Assembly (NCBI RefSeq): GCF_002217755.1
Contig: NZ_BCFL01000025.1
Location: 179,356 to 243,355, forward strand
Length of the DNA: 64,000 nt
Direction: 5' to 3'
DNA from: Streptomyces hyaluromycini
GTDB lineage: Bacteria; Actinomycetota; Actinomycetes; Streptomycetales; Streptomycetaceae
Shown here piece after piece: positions 27,801 to 35,621 of the stretch. The position numbers and the translations under genes were made by a program. Position 1 is the stretch's first letter. Each line of letters begins with the position of its first letter. The notes under the pieces were generated by a model. It saw only the letters and a program-made list of their open reading frames with translations, had not been told where the DNA came from and did not search any database.

Positions 27801-28299
27801 CGGCCGAGTCGGCGACCGCCTGGTTCTGGTAGTTGGCGGGACCGCGGCCCCAGGTGGTGATCTGGCCCGTGTTCTGCACGGTGTACGAGGCGGCGGAGCG
27901 GGCGTGGGCGGCAAGCGCCAAGTAGCCGTCGTAGACCGGCGACTGCTTGGCGGCGACAGCGGCCTTCATGCGGGCGAGGTCGTCGGCGGAGTGCAGCAGG
28001 CCGGGGTGAGCGAAGGCTCCGGTATCGCTGTCGCTCTCGGCGGCCCGGGCGGCACCGGGCACGAGCAGTCCGCTCGCGCCCGTCGCCAGCAGCAGGGCCG
28101 CGGAGCCGCCGATGAATCCCCGACGGCTGACAGGACCCGCTGCAGTCGGCTGCGGTTCGGCAGCGCCAGCGCCCCGAAGGGGCGCGGGGCTGTATTCATC
28201 AGCGGCTCCGCCGCGGGGCGCGACCAGCCACGACGGAGCCGCAGCCGCCCCACGGCCCCTCCCCGCGCCTCCAGCGGAGCTAGGTGCGGGGATCGTCAT
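24814..28299 (-). CDS. Large modular alginate lyase-family protein
   Basis: 1,161 residues. Order: a low-complexity N-terminal stretch (1-55) translated from a dispersed DNA repeat, twin-arginine signal SRRGFIGG (about 57-95), alginate-lyase-family domain (about 96-435, with NGNWDLTALQSLLAIGV and GQGQESGRDQGHE), fibronectin-like domain (about 455-545), a DUF1349-like beta-sandwich (about 550-750), a second fibronectin-like domain (765-860), an Ig-like putative domain (865-945) and a second DUF1349-like sandwich (950-1161). ATG at 28299 overlaps the stop of the GH28-like gene (ATGA). The frame stays open farther upstream, but that is the out-of-frame reading of other genes. Likely an extracellular polysaccharide lyase with binding modules. 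Confidence 0.83.
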   Translation of the reverse strand: MTIPAPSSAGGAGRGRGAAAAPSWLVAPRGGAADEYSPAPLRGAGAAEPQPTAAGPVSRRGFIGGSAALLLATGASGLLVPGAARAAESDSDTGAFAHPGLLHSADDLARMKAAVAAKQSPVYDGYLALAAHARSAASYTVQNTGQITTWGRGPANYQNQAVADSAAAYQNALVWAVTGDTAHADKARDILDAWSASLTAITGADGPLGAGLQAFKFVNAAELLRHTGYDGWSEAGIARCEESFLRVWYPALSCYTLYANGNWDLTALQSLLAIGVFCEEPTLFHDALRFAAAGAGNGSVLHRIVTDAGQGQESGRDQGHEQLAVGLLADAAQVAWNQGVDLWGFDGNRILANVEYAARYNLGGDVPFVPGLDRTGKYIKLAVSATSRGTLPPIYEMAYAHYAGVRGLDTPYTRNAVFRGAGGTRVVEGSNDDLPSWGTFAYAGATAPAASAPAPPAGVTAVGEDRSVTVTWLPSAWADSYTVLRASAADGRYEEIASGVREPTYTDLRVRAGRTHYYTVAATDSLGRSGTSGWAAASAGLPGPWATQDVGDVKIPGSAAFDGERFVLEASGTDDTYRLVHLPLRGDGTVTARIVWPLSSQYSKIGVTVRASLDASAAHASMLVQGLPLHTWSGVWTVRPAAGAEVSGTGSTPVPPSQQQAITVSAAFPLSNLGALPESATPLEAPYVEGAGDGYRLRAPYWVRVTRKGSRCTGAVSPDGVHWTEVGSSDVELGRTGYAGLALTSCLGVEEDYAETGTGAFDNVSVTSPSGAVWCVPRPARAATDLRAVTGADAVELAWSDPDLSARYTVLRGARADGPYRTLATGVGAVGFGTRVRYSDATGTPGTTYHYTVARTNTGGRGPRSASARAAMPTPSVPRLTSATAAFANQGVGFRYLLRAAHEPVLFTADGLPDGLRIDRRTGLVSGTPTGTGEFTVTTTAANASGTTTGTLALTVGTAPPGPWTYGDLGDTVLDDRAFGTLGVVAITTPGSTSYHDGTFTVRGAGVDLNANGQGMTGQFVRRPVSGDCEIVARLVSRTGVSADRVGLLMAKSLSPFDQAAGVVVTGGTTAQLMLRRTVAGASAFTGGAAVTLPALLRLKRTGTAFAAALSTDDGVTWTPIADGEIPAFGDAPYHVGLVVCSRSQLVRCTTEFDEVSITPT
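28169..28250 (+). repeat. Dispersed hairpin repeat, copy B, inside the modular lyase gene
   Basis: GCGCCCC-gaa-GGGGCGC at 28169-28185, then GGGGCTGTATTC, a 9-base inverted repeat (28202-28210 with 28234-28242) and GACCAGCCACGACGGAGCCGCAG-like tail. It is nearly the same as copy C at 37.5 kb. It is read through in frame as codons about 17-44 of the lyase, between the coupled start codon and the twin-arginine motif. Confidence 0.75.
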
Positions 28300-29825
28300 G
28301 ACGCGGCGGCCGCCTCGGCCTCGGCGGTGGTGAGGAACTTCAGGTTGGTGACGTGCTCGTTGGAGAACCACTGGATCTCGTCCGTGGTGTAGTACCAGCT
28401 CGGCTTCTTCATGGAGTCGGCGATGACGACGCCGTTGATCACCAGGTTCTCGAAGGTGACGTTGGTGATGGCGTGATCGGCGTCGTAGCCGAGGAACAGG
28501 GACGGGTTGGCGTGTGTGCCCGTGTAGCTGAGGTTCTTGACGTAGACGCCGTCGATGCCGCGGCCGACCGAGGTGTTGTACTTCGTGTTGTACATGACCT
28601 TCATGTAGATGACCTGGCCCCACCGGAAGTCCTCGATCCGGACGTCCTCGATGCGTACGTTCCTGATCAGGTTGGAGTCGCCGGGGTTGAGGGCGATGCA
28701 GCCCTGGTAGTTCATCTGGGGTTCGCGGTGGTCGAGGATGTCGATGTTGCGGATGACCAGGTTCTCGATGGTCTCCGGGGCGTCGGTGTTGCCGTGCGTA
28801 CCGATGTTGACCGGGTGGGCGACGTCGGCCCACAGGGAGCAGTTCTGCACGGTGATGTCGCGGGTGTCGCCGTAGTAGTCCCAGCGGTGGGCGTAGATGG
28901 CGATGCAGTCGTCGGAGTTGCGCAGGAAGCAGCCGTCGATGAGGACGTCGCTGGAGGAGAAGATGTCGATGCCGTCGCCGTTGCCCTTGGAGCTGAAGCC
29001 GCGGACCTTCTTGATGTGCACGTTCTGGGCCTCGCCGAGGGTGGCGATGTAGTTGCCCGGGTTCATGATGATGACGTCCTCGACCCGGATGTTCCTGCTG
29101 CCCTCGCAGAGCACGCCCTGTCCTGAGCTCGCCCAGATCATGCCGTGGCCCTTGAGGGCGGCCTTCTCGACGTCCTTGAAGTAGACGGTGGCCTTGAGGA
29201 CGGCGCCGCCGGCGAGGTAGACGGTCTTGCCGCTGGGGACGGTGAGAACGCCGCCGGTGACGGTCTGCACGCCGGGGCCGAAGTAGATGACGTCGGGGTC
29301 GTCGGCGGCCGGCGGGCGGTGCTCGACGCGGTTGGTGATGACGTGCAGGCAGTCGAAGATCTCGTCGTTGATCTGGACGACCAGGTCCTTCGGCTCGTCG
29401 AGGGTGAACCGCAGGGTGTCGCCGAGGAGTTCGGGCGTGATGCCGTACGAGTCCGGTCTCACCCGGGCCTTGGTGGTGCCGCCCTTGAGGTAGGTCACCT
29501 CGACTTCGACGGAGTGCCGGAAGTCGAAGTACACCATCGAGGAGTTGTAGACCTTGCCGGAGCCGGTGGTGGCGTTGATCTCCTCCAGCTGCGGCCGGTA
29601 GATGTCGAGGGTCTGCCAGTCTCCGTCGGGGGCGGTACGGACCCGTACCTGGAAGCTGGTGTTGGTCGGAACGGCGGACGGACGGGGGTAGGTGACCAGC
29701 TTCGGGCGGGACTTGGCGTCGTCGGCGTGGGCGGCGGTGGCGGTCAGGCCGCCCGAGAGGCCGGCGGCGAGCGCGGTGGCTCCCGCGGCCTGCAGGGCGG
29801 TGCGGCGGGAGAAGGGCGCGGTCAT
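28296..29825 (-). CDS. Secreted GH28-like beta-helix glycoside hydrolase
   Basis: 509 residues. FSRRTALQAAG is a twin-arginine signal, cleaved near AHA (residue 34). The body is a right-handed parallel beta-helix. GNGDGIDIF (282-289), NSDDCIAIY (Asp305-Asp306) and NIGTHGN (His344) correspond in order to the polygalacturonase motifs NTD, DD and GHG; the RIK-type motif is not obvious. An N-terminal beta domain of about 150 residues precedes the helix. ATG at 29825 follows AAGGAG. It probably cleaves an extracellular uronate- or rhamnose-containing chain, 33 bases downstream of the permease gene in the same operon. Confidence 0.84.
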   Translation of the reverse strand: MTAPFSRRTALQAAGATALAAGLSGGLTATAAHADDAKSRPKLVTYPRPSAVPTNTSFQVRVRTAPDGDWQTLDIYRPQLEEINATTGSGKVYNSSMVYFDFRHSVEVEVTYLKGGTTKARVRPDSYGITPELLGDTLRFTLDEPKDLVVQINDEIFDCLHVITNRVEHRPPAADDPDVIYFGPGVQTVTGGVLTVPSGKTVYLAGGAVLKATVYFKDVEKAALKGHGMIWASSGQGVLCEGSRNIRVEDVIIMNPGNYIATLGEAQNVHIKKVRGFSSKGNGDGIDIFSSSDVLIDGCFLRNSDDCIAIYAHRWDYYGDTRDITVQNCSLWADVAHPVNIGTHGNTDAPETIENLVIRNIDILDHREPQMNYQGCIALNPGDSNLIRNVRIEDVRIEDFRWGQVIYMKVMYNTKYNTSVGRGIDGVYVKNLSYTGTHANPSLFLGYDADHAITNVTFENLVINGVVIADSMKKPSWYYTTDEIQWFSNEHVTNLKFLTTAEAEAAAAS

Positions 29826-29858
29826 GGGTGACTCCTTGCAACAGGTCTGCGGGTTGGG

Positions 29859-30722
29859 CTACTTGAGGCCGGACGTCGACAGGCCGGCGACGAAGCCGCG
29901 CTGGGCGACGAGGAAGACCAGCAGGATGGGGACGACGTACATCACGGAGGCGGCGGCCTGGAGGTTGGTGATGGGGGTGCCGGCTGAGGAGACGTAGGTG
30001 GTCATCACGGCGACGGCGAGGGTGGAGCGGTCGGTGGACAGCAGGAGCTGCGGCGCGATGTAGTCGCCCCAGGTCCAGGTGAAGGCGATGACGAAGCTCG
30101 CGGAGAGCACCGGCCAGGACTGCGGCAGGAAGATCCGCCAGAACATCCCGGCGTATCCGCAGCCGTCGACGATGGCCGCCTCCTCCAGTTCGCGGGGCAG
30201 TCCTGCGAAGAACTGCCGGAAGAGGAAGACCAGGTAGGGGGCGGACGACAGGCCCCACAGCACCCAGGGCCAGTAGGTGTCGACCATGCCGAGCTTGGCG
30301 AAGATCAGGTAGGTCGGCAGCAGGGTGATCATCTGGGGCAGCATCATCGAGCCGATGAGGATGCCGAACAGGGTCTTCTTCCCGGGTGCGGTGAGCCGGG
30401 CGAAGCCGAAGCCGACCCAGGCGGAGCTGAGGGTGACGAGGGTCGCGTAAAGGGTGGCGATGATCAGGGAGTTGCGGGCGTAGCCGAGGAAGTCGATGAG
30501 TCGGTAGGCGTCGGCGAAGTTGTGCCACTGGAAGTGGGTGGGCAGCCAGTGCACGGGGGCGGCGGCCAGTTCGGCGGGGGCCTTGAGGCCGGTGAGGACC
30601 AGCCAGCCGAACGGGCCGAGGAACAGGCCGGTGACGACGACGAGGACCGTGTAGAGGACGAGGCGGTTGACGCGTATCCGCATCCGGGCCGGGGACTTGG
30701 GGTTCACGCTGGTGGCGGTCAC
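29859..30722 (-). CDS. CUT1 sugar ABC transporter permease (MalG type), system 1
   Basis: 287 residues, six membrane segments, with the cytoplasmic EAA loop PRELEEAAIVDGCGYAGMFWRI that contacts the ATPase. GTG at 30722 overlaps the stop of the MalF-type gene (GTGA). Together with the preceding permease and lipoprotein it makes a CUT1 oligosaccharide importer; the ATPase is absent, as usual in Streptomyces where MsiK serves many transporters. The beta-helix enzyme follows in the operon. Confidence 0.9.
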   Translation of the reverse strand: MTATSVNPKSPARMRIRVNRLVLYTVLVVVTGLFLGPFGWLVLTGLKAPAELAAAPVHWLPTHFQWHNFADAYRLIDFLGYARNSLIIATLYATLVTLSSAWVGFGFARLTAPGKKTLFGILIGSMMLPQMITLLPTYLIFAKLGMVDTYWPWVLWGLSSAPYLVFLFRQFFAGLPRELEEAAIVDGCGYAGMFWRIFLPQSWPVLSASFVIAFTWTWGDYIAPQLLLSTDRSTLAVAVMTTYVSSAGTPITNLQAAASVMYVVPILLVFLVAQRGFVAGLSTSGLK

Positions 30723-31717
30723 TTCTTCGCCTCCGGGTCGACGTTGTAGAACACCACGCCGGAGGTGAATCTGAAGATGAGTCCGGTCGCGATGAGGATC
30801 AGGACGAAGAGCACCCACAGCAGTGCGGAGGCGTATCCGTAGCGGCCGAGCGCGAAGTACTCGGAGAACACATGGATCATGTACGTGTAGTTGGACTGCG
30901 GGATCGTGGTCAGGCCCCCCGTGGTGGAGAGCGGGGCCAGCAGCATCGGCATGATGGTCTGCACCGAGGCGATCACCCCGGTCACGGTCTGGAAGAGCAG
31001 CACCGGCGACAGCAGCGGCACGGTGATGCTGCGGAAGGTCCGCCAGGCGCTCGCCCCGTCGATGCGGGCCGCCTCGTGGAGCTCGCGGGGCACGTCCTGG
31101 AGCCCCGCCAACGAGATGATCATGATGTTGCCGGCCGCCCAGAGGACCGTCATGACGAGGACGTAGCGGGCGTAGGGGTCGGCCAGCCAGCCGATCGCGT
31201 CGAAGCCGAAGAAGGTCAGAACCCCGTTGGCGGCACCGGAGTTCTGGTCGAAGAGGTTCTTGAAGGCGATGCCCGCGCCGACCGGGGGCACCACGGCCGG
31301 CAGGTAGAGCAGGGTGCGGAAGAGCCCGCGTCCCCTGACCGGCCGGTTGACCAGGACGGCGAGCCCGAGCCCGGCGACGATCGACAGCGGCACCGAGAGC
31401 AGCGCGAACAGACCGGCCCGGCCCAGGGCGTCCCAGGTCGTCGAATCGCCCATCAGCTCGCGGTAGTTGCCGAGGCCGACGTAGTGCCAGTTCGGCGAGA
31501 TGCCGTCGTACGTGGTGAAGCTCAGCCACAGCGCGTAGGCCATGGGCGTGATGGTCAGCAGCGCGAACCCGACGATCCACGGGGAGGTGAACATGTAGAA
31601 GGCGCGGTGCCTGCGGACCGTCATCGAGGGCCCGGTGCGCTCGGCGGAACCGGCCCGGCCGGCACCCGCGGCCGAACTCGGCCGGCCGGCGACGGAGGAG
31701 ACCTGATCAACCGTCAT
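30719..31717 (-). CDS. CUT1 sugar ABC transporter permease (MalF type), system 1
   Basis: 332 residues; an Ala/Gly-rich cytoplasmic N-terminus of about 35 residues, six membrane segments, and the EAA loop PRELHEAARIDGASAWRTFRSI. ATG at 31717 overlaps the binding-protein stop (ATGA), so binding protein and both permeases are translationally coupled. Confidence 0.9.
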   Translation of the reverse strand: MTVDQVSSVAGRPSSAAGAGRAGSAERTGPSMTVRRHRAFYMFTSPWIVGFALLTITPMAYALWLSFTTYDGISPNWHYVGLGNYRELMGDSTTWDALGRAGLFALLSVPLSIVAGLGLAVLVNRPVRGRGLFRTLLYLPAVVPPVGAGIAFKNLFDQNSGAANGVLTFFGFDAIGWLADPYARYVLVMTVLWAAGNIMIISLAGLQDVPRELHEAARIDGASAWRTFRSITVPLLSPVLLFQTVTGVIASVQTIMPMLLAPLSTTGGLTTIPQSNYTYMIHVFSEYFALGRYGYASALLWVLFVLILIATGLIFRFTSGVVFYNVDPEAKK

Positions 31718-33063
31718 CCCACTTGCTCCTTACCGCGCTTGAGCTGCTGGTTGATGGTCGAGTTCAGGTGTCCGGCGAGGCTGTCGACGGACATCTCGCC
31801 CTGCATCGCGGGAGTGGCGACCTGGTTGAAGAGCGCCTCGAAGGCGTCCCCCGAGATGTAGGGCGACAGGGAGACCACCGAGAAGTGCCTGAGCTCGTTC
31901 TCCTGCGCCCGCAAGGTGCGCTTCTGGTACTCCTCCTTGGCGGGCATCAGCGGCCGCAGGGACTTCAGGGTGGGGATGCCCCAGCCACTGGAGGCGCGCG
32001 CCTTGGCCGGCGCCTCGCCGAAGAACCACTCGAAGACCCGCCAGGCGGCGTCCTTGTTCTTCGCCTTGCGTGGCATCCACAGACCGGTGCCGCCCTGGCA
32101 GGCGCTGATCCGCGGACCGCCCGCGAAGACGGGGGCGGGAGCGAGCCGGGAGACCTGCGCCAGCTTCTTGTCGGTGCCGATCATGCCGCCCATCCAGTAG
32201 CCGGAGTTCGACATGGCCAGCCGTCCGGCCTGGTAGGTGGGCCCGTCCCAGCCGTTGGGGTCGGGCAGGACCGGGCTGGGCCCGACCTTGAGCCTGCAGT
32301 AGTCGATGTACCAGGCCAGCGCCTTACGAGCCTCGGGGGTGGTGAAGTCGACCCTGGAGAAGTCGTCACTGAAGAGGCTGCCGCCGGCGGAGGCGGTCAT
32401 CGTCGCCATGAGGGTGAGCTTGACCAGGCCGTTGTAGCTGCCGCCGAAGACGGTCGTCTGGCCCTGGGACCGCTGGGCGAGCCGTCGGGCGTCGTCCAGC
32501 CACTCGTCGAAGGTGACGGGTTCGGTCTCGGACGGGTAGGTGACGCCCTTCTTGTCGAAAGCGGCGGTGTTGAACCAGAACATGGAGTCCTGGGAGAAGT
32601 CCTTCGCCATGCCGTAACGCGGGCCCTTGCCCTGGGACCTGCCGTCGTAACGCCACAGGTCGTTGACGGGGTCCAGGTCGTCGAGCCTCAGGACGCTGCT
32701 GGCGGCGAAGTAGTCGTCCAGCTCCTGCATCACGTCCCGCGCCGCGAAGTACGCCGCGTCCACGGCGCCGACACCGCGCACCAGGTCCGGCGGGCTGCCG
32801 CTGGTGAGCATCGCGATGAGCTTGGTGATGTCGTAGTCCACCCGCTTGATCGTGATGCCGGTTTCCTTCTTGGCCTGCTGGACCAGGTCGGGGCTGAGGT
32901 CGTCGGCCTTGACCATCATGGTGACGGTCTCGCCCGAGCCGCTGACCCCGGTGGACACCTGGAGCGCACAGCCGCCGAGCGACGCGGCACCGGCCGCGGC
33001 ACCCGCCGCCGACAGAGCGAGAAAGCGGCGCCGGCTGACCGGGGCACGGGCGTGCGTCTGCAT
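31714..33063 (-). CDS. Sugar ABC transporter substrate-binding lipoprotein, system 1
   Basis: 449 residues. SRRRFLALSAAG is a twin-arginine signal and LGGC a lipobox with Cys32, so a Tat-exported lipoprotein. The rest is a CUT1 family-1 solute-binding protein (AWRVFEWFFGEAPAKAR, GMAKDFSQDSMFWFNTAAF). First gene of the minus-strand operon; the upstream gap carries the AACCGGTT palindromes. The ribosome site before ATG 33063 is weak (GAGAGTGGG). The ligand is probably an oligosaccharide released by the lyases encoded downstream. Confidence 0.9.
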   Translation of the reverse strand: MQTHARAPVSRRRFLALSAAGAAAGAASLGGCALQVSTGVSGSGETVTMMVKADDLSPDLVQQAKKETGITIKRVDYDITKLIAMLTSGSPPDLVRGVGAVDAAYFAARDVMQELDDYFAASSVLRLDDLDPVNDLWRYDGRSQGKGPRYGMAKDFSQDSMFWFNTAAFDKKGVTYPSETEPVTFDEWLDDARRLAQRSQGQTTVFGGSYNGLVKLTLMATMTASAGGSLFSDDFSRVDFTTPEARKALAWYIDYCRLKVGPSPVLPDPNGWDGPTYQAGRLAMSNSGYWMGGMIGTDKKLAQVSRLAPAPVFAGGPRISACQGGTGLWMPRKAKNKDAAWRVFEWFFGEAPAKARASSGWGIPTLKSLRPLMPAKEEYQKRTLRAQENELRHFSVVSLSPYISGDAFEALFNQVATPAMQGEMSVDSLAGHLNSTINQQLKRGKEQVG

Positions 33064-33110
33064 GGACTACCCACTCTCTGAAGGGAGGTGACCGGATGTC
33101 GGCCCGGTTG

Positions 33111-33122
33111 GCAACCGGTTGC
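33111..33122. promoter_or_regulatory. LacI operator O1, GCAACCGGTTGC
   Basis: Perfect 12-base palindrome 48 bases upstream of the system 1 binding protein; well placed to repress the minus-strand operon. Confidence 0.65.
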
Positions 33123-33200
33123 TATGAGCGGTGAGGGGAGCTTCAACCCGTAGGAGAGCGTCGTCAAGAGGCGCGGCGAACTTTCGAAAACCCTTCAGCG

Positions 33201-33212
33201 GCAACCGGTTGT
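33201..33212. promoter_or_regulatory. LacI operator O2, GCAACCGGTTGT
   Basis: Eleven of twelve positions as O1, near the middle of the divergent gap, with its centre 17 bases from that of O3. Confidence 0.55.
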
Positions 33213-33217
33213 TCTTG

Positions 33218-33229
33218 CGTACCGGTTGC
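33218..33229. promoter_or_regulatory. LacI operator O3, CGTACCGGTTGC
   Basis: Imperfect copy with the ACCGGT core and right half-site TTGC conserved; paired with O2 at a 17-base centre spacing. Confidence 0.45.
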
Positions 33230-33282
33230 TGCTCACGGACCGTTCGACCGACCGCACGTCGAAAGATTCCGACTCATACCCC

Positions 33283-33312
33283 TTGCTGGGAGCGGCCGAG
33301 CCGTCCTACTGT
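33283..33312 (+). promoter_or_regulatory. Promoter of the plus-strand sugar operon
   Basis: TTGCTG (33283-33288), 18-base spacer, TACTGT (33307-33312). Transcription would begin about 33319, the first base of O4. Confidence 0.6.
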
Positions 33313-33318
33313 CCCGTG

Positions 33319-33330
33319 GAAACCGGTTTC
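33319..33330. promoter_or_regulatory. LacI operator O4, GAAACCGGTTTC
   Basis: Perfect 12-base palindrome overlapping the predicted start of transcription, the classic position for repression. The -10 and operator block closely match those of the LacI-1 gene. Confidence 0.65.
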
Positions 33331-33394
33331 TAAGGCACTGCCGAGCCGCCGCCCTCCTCCCCGAGAGCGCCCACCTCCGAAGGAACACGGTCAG

Positions 33395-34723
33395 ATGAAC
33401 TCCACCAGGTTGGTCCGCGCCGCGATCGCGGGCCTCGCGCTGACAGGTCTGCTCTCCGCCTGCGGCGGATCGGACTCCGGCTCCGGCGGCTCCGACTCGG
33501 CTTCGGGCCCGGTCACCCTGCCGTTCTGGGGCTGGGCGAACGGCCAGGACGCCGTGGTGAAGGCCTTCAACGCCTCCCACAAGGACGTCCAGCTGAAGTA
33601 CACGAAGGTCACCGACCAGCTGACCATGCAGAAGCAGCTCACCAACGCGGTGAAGGCGGGCAACGCGCCCTGCCTGGTGCAGAACACCGCCGAGTACGTG
33701 ACGAGTTGGGTCGCCCAGGGCGCCCTCGCCGACATCACGAAGTACGTCGGGTCGGCCAAGGACAAGTTCAACTCCGGTTCCTGGTCGGCCGCACAGGTGC
33801 AGGGCAGGCTGTACGGCGTCCCCACCAGCTCCGCGCCGAACTTCACCATCTACCGCACGGACGTCTTCCAGAAGTACGGCCTCAAGGCCCCCACCACCTG
33901 GGACGAGTTCATCGCGGCGGGCAAGACGCTCAAGAAACACGGCGTCAGGATCACCAACTTCGCCGGCGAGGACCCCAGCACGCTCGAAGTGCTCGCCATG
34001 CAGGCCGGCGCCCACTGGTACGCGATCGACGGGAACTCCTGGAAGGTGGACTTCCAGGACGCGGGCACCCTGAAGGCCGCCGGCGTGATCCAGCAGATCA
34101 TCGACAACGACCTCGACTCCACGCTGTCGTTCGCCGACTACGCGGCCGTGCAGCGCAATTACGACAACGGCGGCACGGCGACCCGGCAGATCTCCACCTG
34201 GCAGATGGCCGGCATGGTGCAGAACTTCACCAAGTCCTTCGGCAAGTGGGCCCTCGCCCCCTGGCCCACCTTCTCCGGCGAGGCCGCGAAGACCCCGGCG
34301 GGCACCAACCTCACCGGCAGCGTCACGCTCGTCACCAAGCAGTGTGCCCACCAACAGCAGGCCGCCGAGGCCGCGTTGTGGATGTCCACCGACTCCGGCG
34401 CGGTGAAGACGATGGCGAGCCCGACCACCGGCAACGGCGTGATGCCCGCGCTCGCCGACAGCGGCGCCTACGTCGACGAGGCGATCTCCCAGAAGCTGCT
34501 CGGCTCCAACTACGACCCGGCGAAGAAGGTCGTCACCGACAGCCTGAACACGGTCACCACCGACTGGACCTTCGGCCCCGACTGGACGGCCATGTTCACG
34601 GAGCTGCAGAGCGGCTGGGCGAAGGTGGTCAGCAAGCAGCAGAAGGTCACCGACCTCCTGGCCCACATGCAGCAGTGGACGGTCGCCGACCTGAAGTCCC
34701 GCGGCATCAGCGTCGAGGGCTGA
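33395..34723 (+). CDS. Sugar ABC transporter substrate-binding lipoprotein, system 2
   Basis: 442 residues; signal peptide with lipobox LSAC (Cys23), then a Ser/Gly linker and a CUT1 family-1 binding protein (PFWGWANGQDAVVKAFNASH; YGVPTSSAPNFTIYRTDVF). ATG at 33395 follows GAAGGA. The upstream extension of the frame crosses the promoter and O4 and is rejected. It is unlike the system 1 binding protein in sequence, so the two systems probably take different ligands. First gene of the plus-strand operon. Confidence 0.9.
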   Translation: MNSTRLVRAAIAGLALTGLLSACGGSDSGSGGSDSASGPVTLPFWGWANGQDAVVKAFNASHKDVQLKYTKVTDQLTMQKQLTNAVKAGNAPCLVQNTAEYVTSWVAQGALADITKYVGSAKDKFNSGSWSAAQVQGRLYGVPTSSAPNFTIYRTDVFQKYGLKAPTTWDEFIAAGKTLKKHGVRITNFAGEDPSTLEVLAMQAGAHWYAIDGNSWKVDFQDAGTLKAAGVIQQIIDNDLDSTLSFADYAAVQRNYDNGGTATRQISTWQMAGMVQNFTKSFGKWALAPWPTFSGEAAKTPAGTNLTGSVTLVTKQCAHQQQAAEAALWMSTDSGAVKTMASPTTGNGVMPALADSGAYVDEAISQKLLGSNYDPAKKVVTDSLNTVTTDWTFGPDWTAMFTELQSGWAKVVSKQQKVTDLLAHMQQWTVADLKSRGISVEG

Positions 34724-34736
34724 GGCGGGCACCCGG

Positions 34737-35621
34737 ATGGTCCGCTCCCAGCGCTGGAAGGGTGCCGCCTTCACGGTGCCCTTCCAGCTCGGCTTCGTCT
34801 TCCTCTACCTGATCCCGATCGGGTACGCCGTCCACGAGTCGCTGTACCGCTCCCAGTCCTCCGGCCTCGGCCTCGGCGGCACCACCGACGAGTTCTCGGG
34901 CCTGGCCAACTACCACCAGGGCCTGACGGACCCGGCGTTCCTCGACTCGGTCCTGCGTGTGCTCGTGTTCGCCTGCGTCCAGATCCCCGTGATGCTGCTG
35001 ATCAGCCTGCTCCTCGCACTCTTCCTGGACGCGCTGACGTCCCGGGCGGCAGGCCGTTTCCGCATCCTGCTCCTGGTCCCGTACATGATCCCGGGCGTGG
35101 TCGCCGCGATCGTCTGGATCAACCTCTACAGCCCGGACGTCGGCCCCCTCACCCCCCTGGCCAAGGCGTTCGGCCTCGACTGGAACTTCTTCGCGCCGTC
35201 GATGGTGTGGCCGTCCATCGGCAACCTGCTCACCTGGCACGGCATCGGCTACAACATGGTGATCATCTACTCGGCGCTGCAGGGCGTCCCGCGCGAACTC
35301 TTCGAGGCGGCACGGCTGGACGGCGCCTCGGAGTCCCGCATCGCCCTGAGCATCAAAGTCCCCTACGTGCGGGGCGCGTTGGTCCTTACCGGCATGCTGT
35401 CGATCATCCAGATGCTGCAGATCTTCAACGAGCCGGCGCTGTTCCGGAACGTCACGCCCCAGACGGTGAGCGACAGCTTCACCCCGATCATGGTGATCTA
35501 CAACCAGGCGTTCAACGCGGGCAACTACCACTACGCGGCGGCCCTTTCGGTGCTGCTGGCCCTGATCCTCGGCGTCGCCTCCTTCCTCTTCTACCGGCTG
35601 ACCGCGAAGGAGGCCGACTGA
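34737..35621 (+). CDS. CUT1 sugar ABC transporter permease (MalF type), system 2
   Basis: 294 residues, six membrane segments, EAA loop PRELFEAARLDGASESRIALSI. ATG at 34737, 13 bases after the binding-protein stop. Its stop shares one base with the next start (TGATG). Confidence 0.9.
   Translation: MVRSQRWKGAAFTVPFQLGFVFLYLIPIGYAVHESLYRSQSSGLGLGGTTDEFSGLANYHQGLTDPAFLDSVLRVLVFACVQIPVMLLISLLLALFLDALTSRAAGRFRILLLVPYMIPGVVAAIVWINLYSPDVGPLTPLAKAFGLDWNFFAPSMVWPSIGNLLTWHGIGYNMVIIYSALQGVPRELFEAARLDGASESRIALSIKVPYVRGALVLTGMLSIIQMLQIFNEPALFRNVTPQTVSDSFTPIMVIYNQAFNAGNYHYAAALSVLLALILGVASFLFYRLTAKEAD

Larger units (their letters stand above)
33064..33394. other. Divergent control region between two sugar-uptake operons
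   Basis: A 331-base gap without a gene. It holds four AACCGGTT-type palindromes (33111, 33201, 33218, 33319), a good promoter for the plus-strand operon (33283-33312) and an AT-richer stretch near 33180-33200. No convincing -35/-10 pair is seen for the minus-strand operon, but the palindrome at 33111-33122 lies 48 bases before its start codon. Confidence 0.8.

Noticed and set aside
22286..28392. Two very long plus-strand frames (871 and 1,243 residues) opposite the lyase operon
   Set aside because: Low-complexity, no domain, no ribosome sites, and they overlap well-supported genes completely.
24814..30528. A single 1,904-residue minus-strand frame covering the lyase, the GH28-like gene and the permease
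   Set aside because: Upstream of 28299 it reads other genes out of frame as Arg/His/Pro-rich protein. The GH28-like gene and permease have convincing proteins in their own frames.
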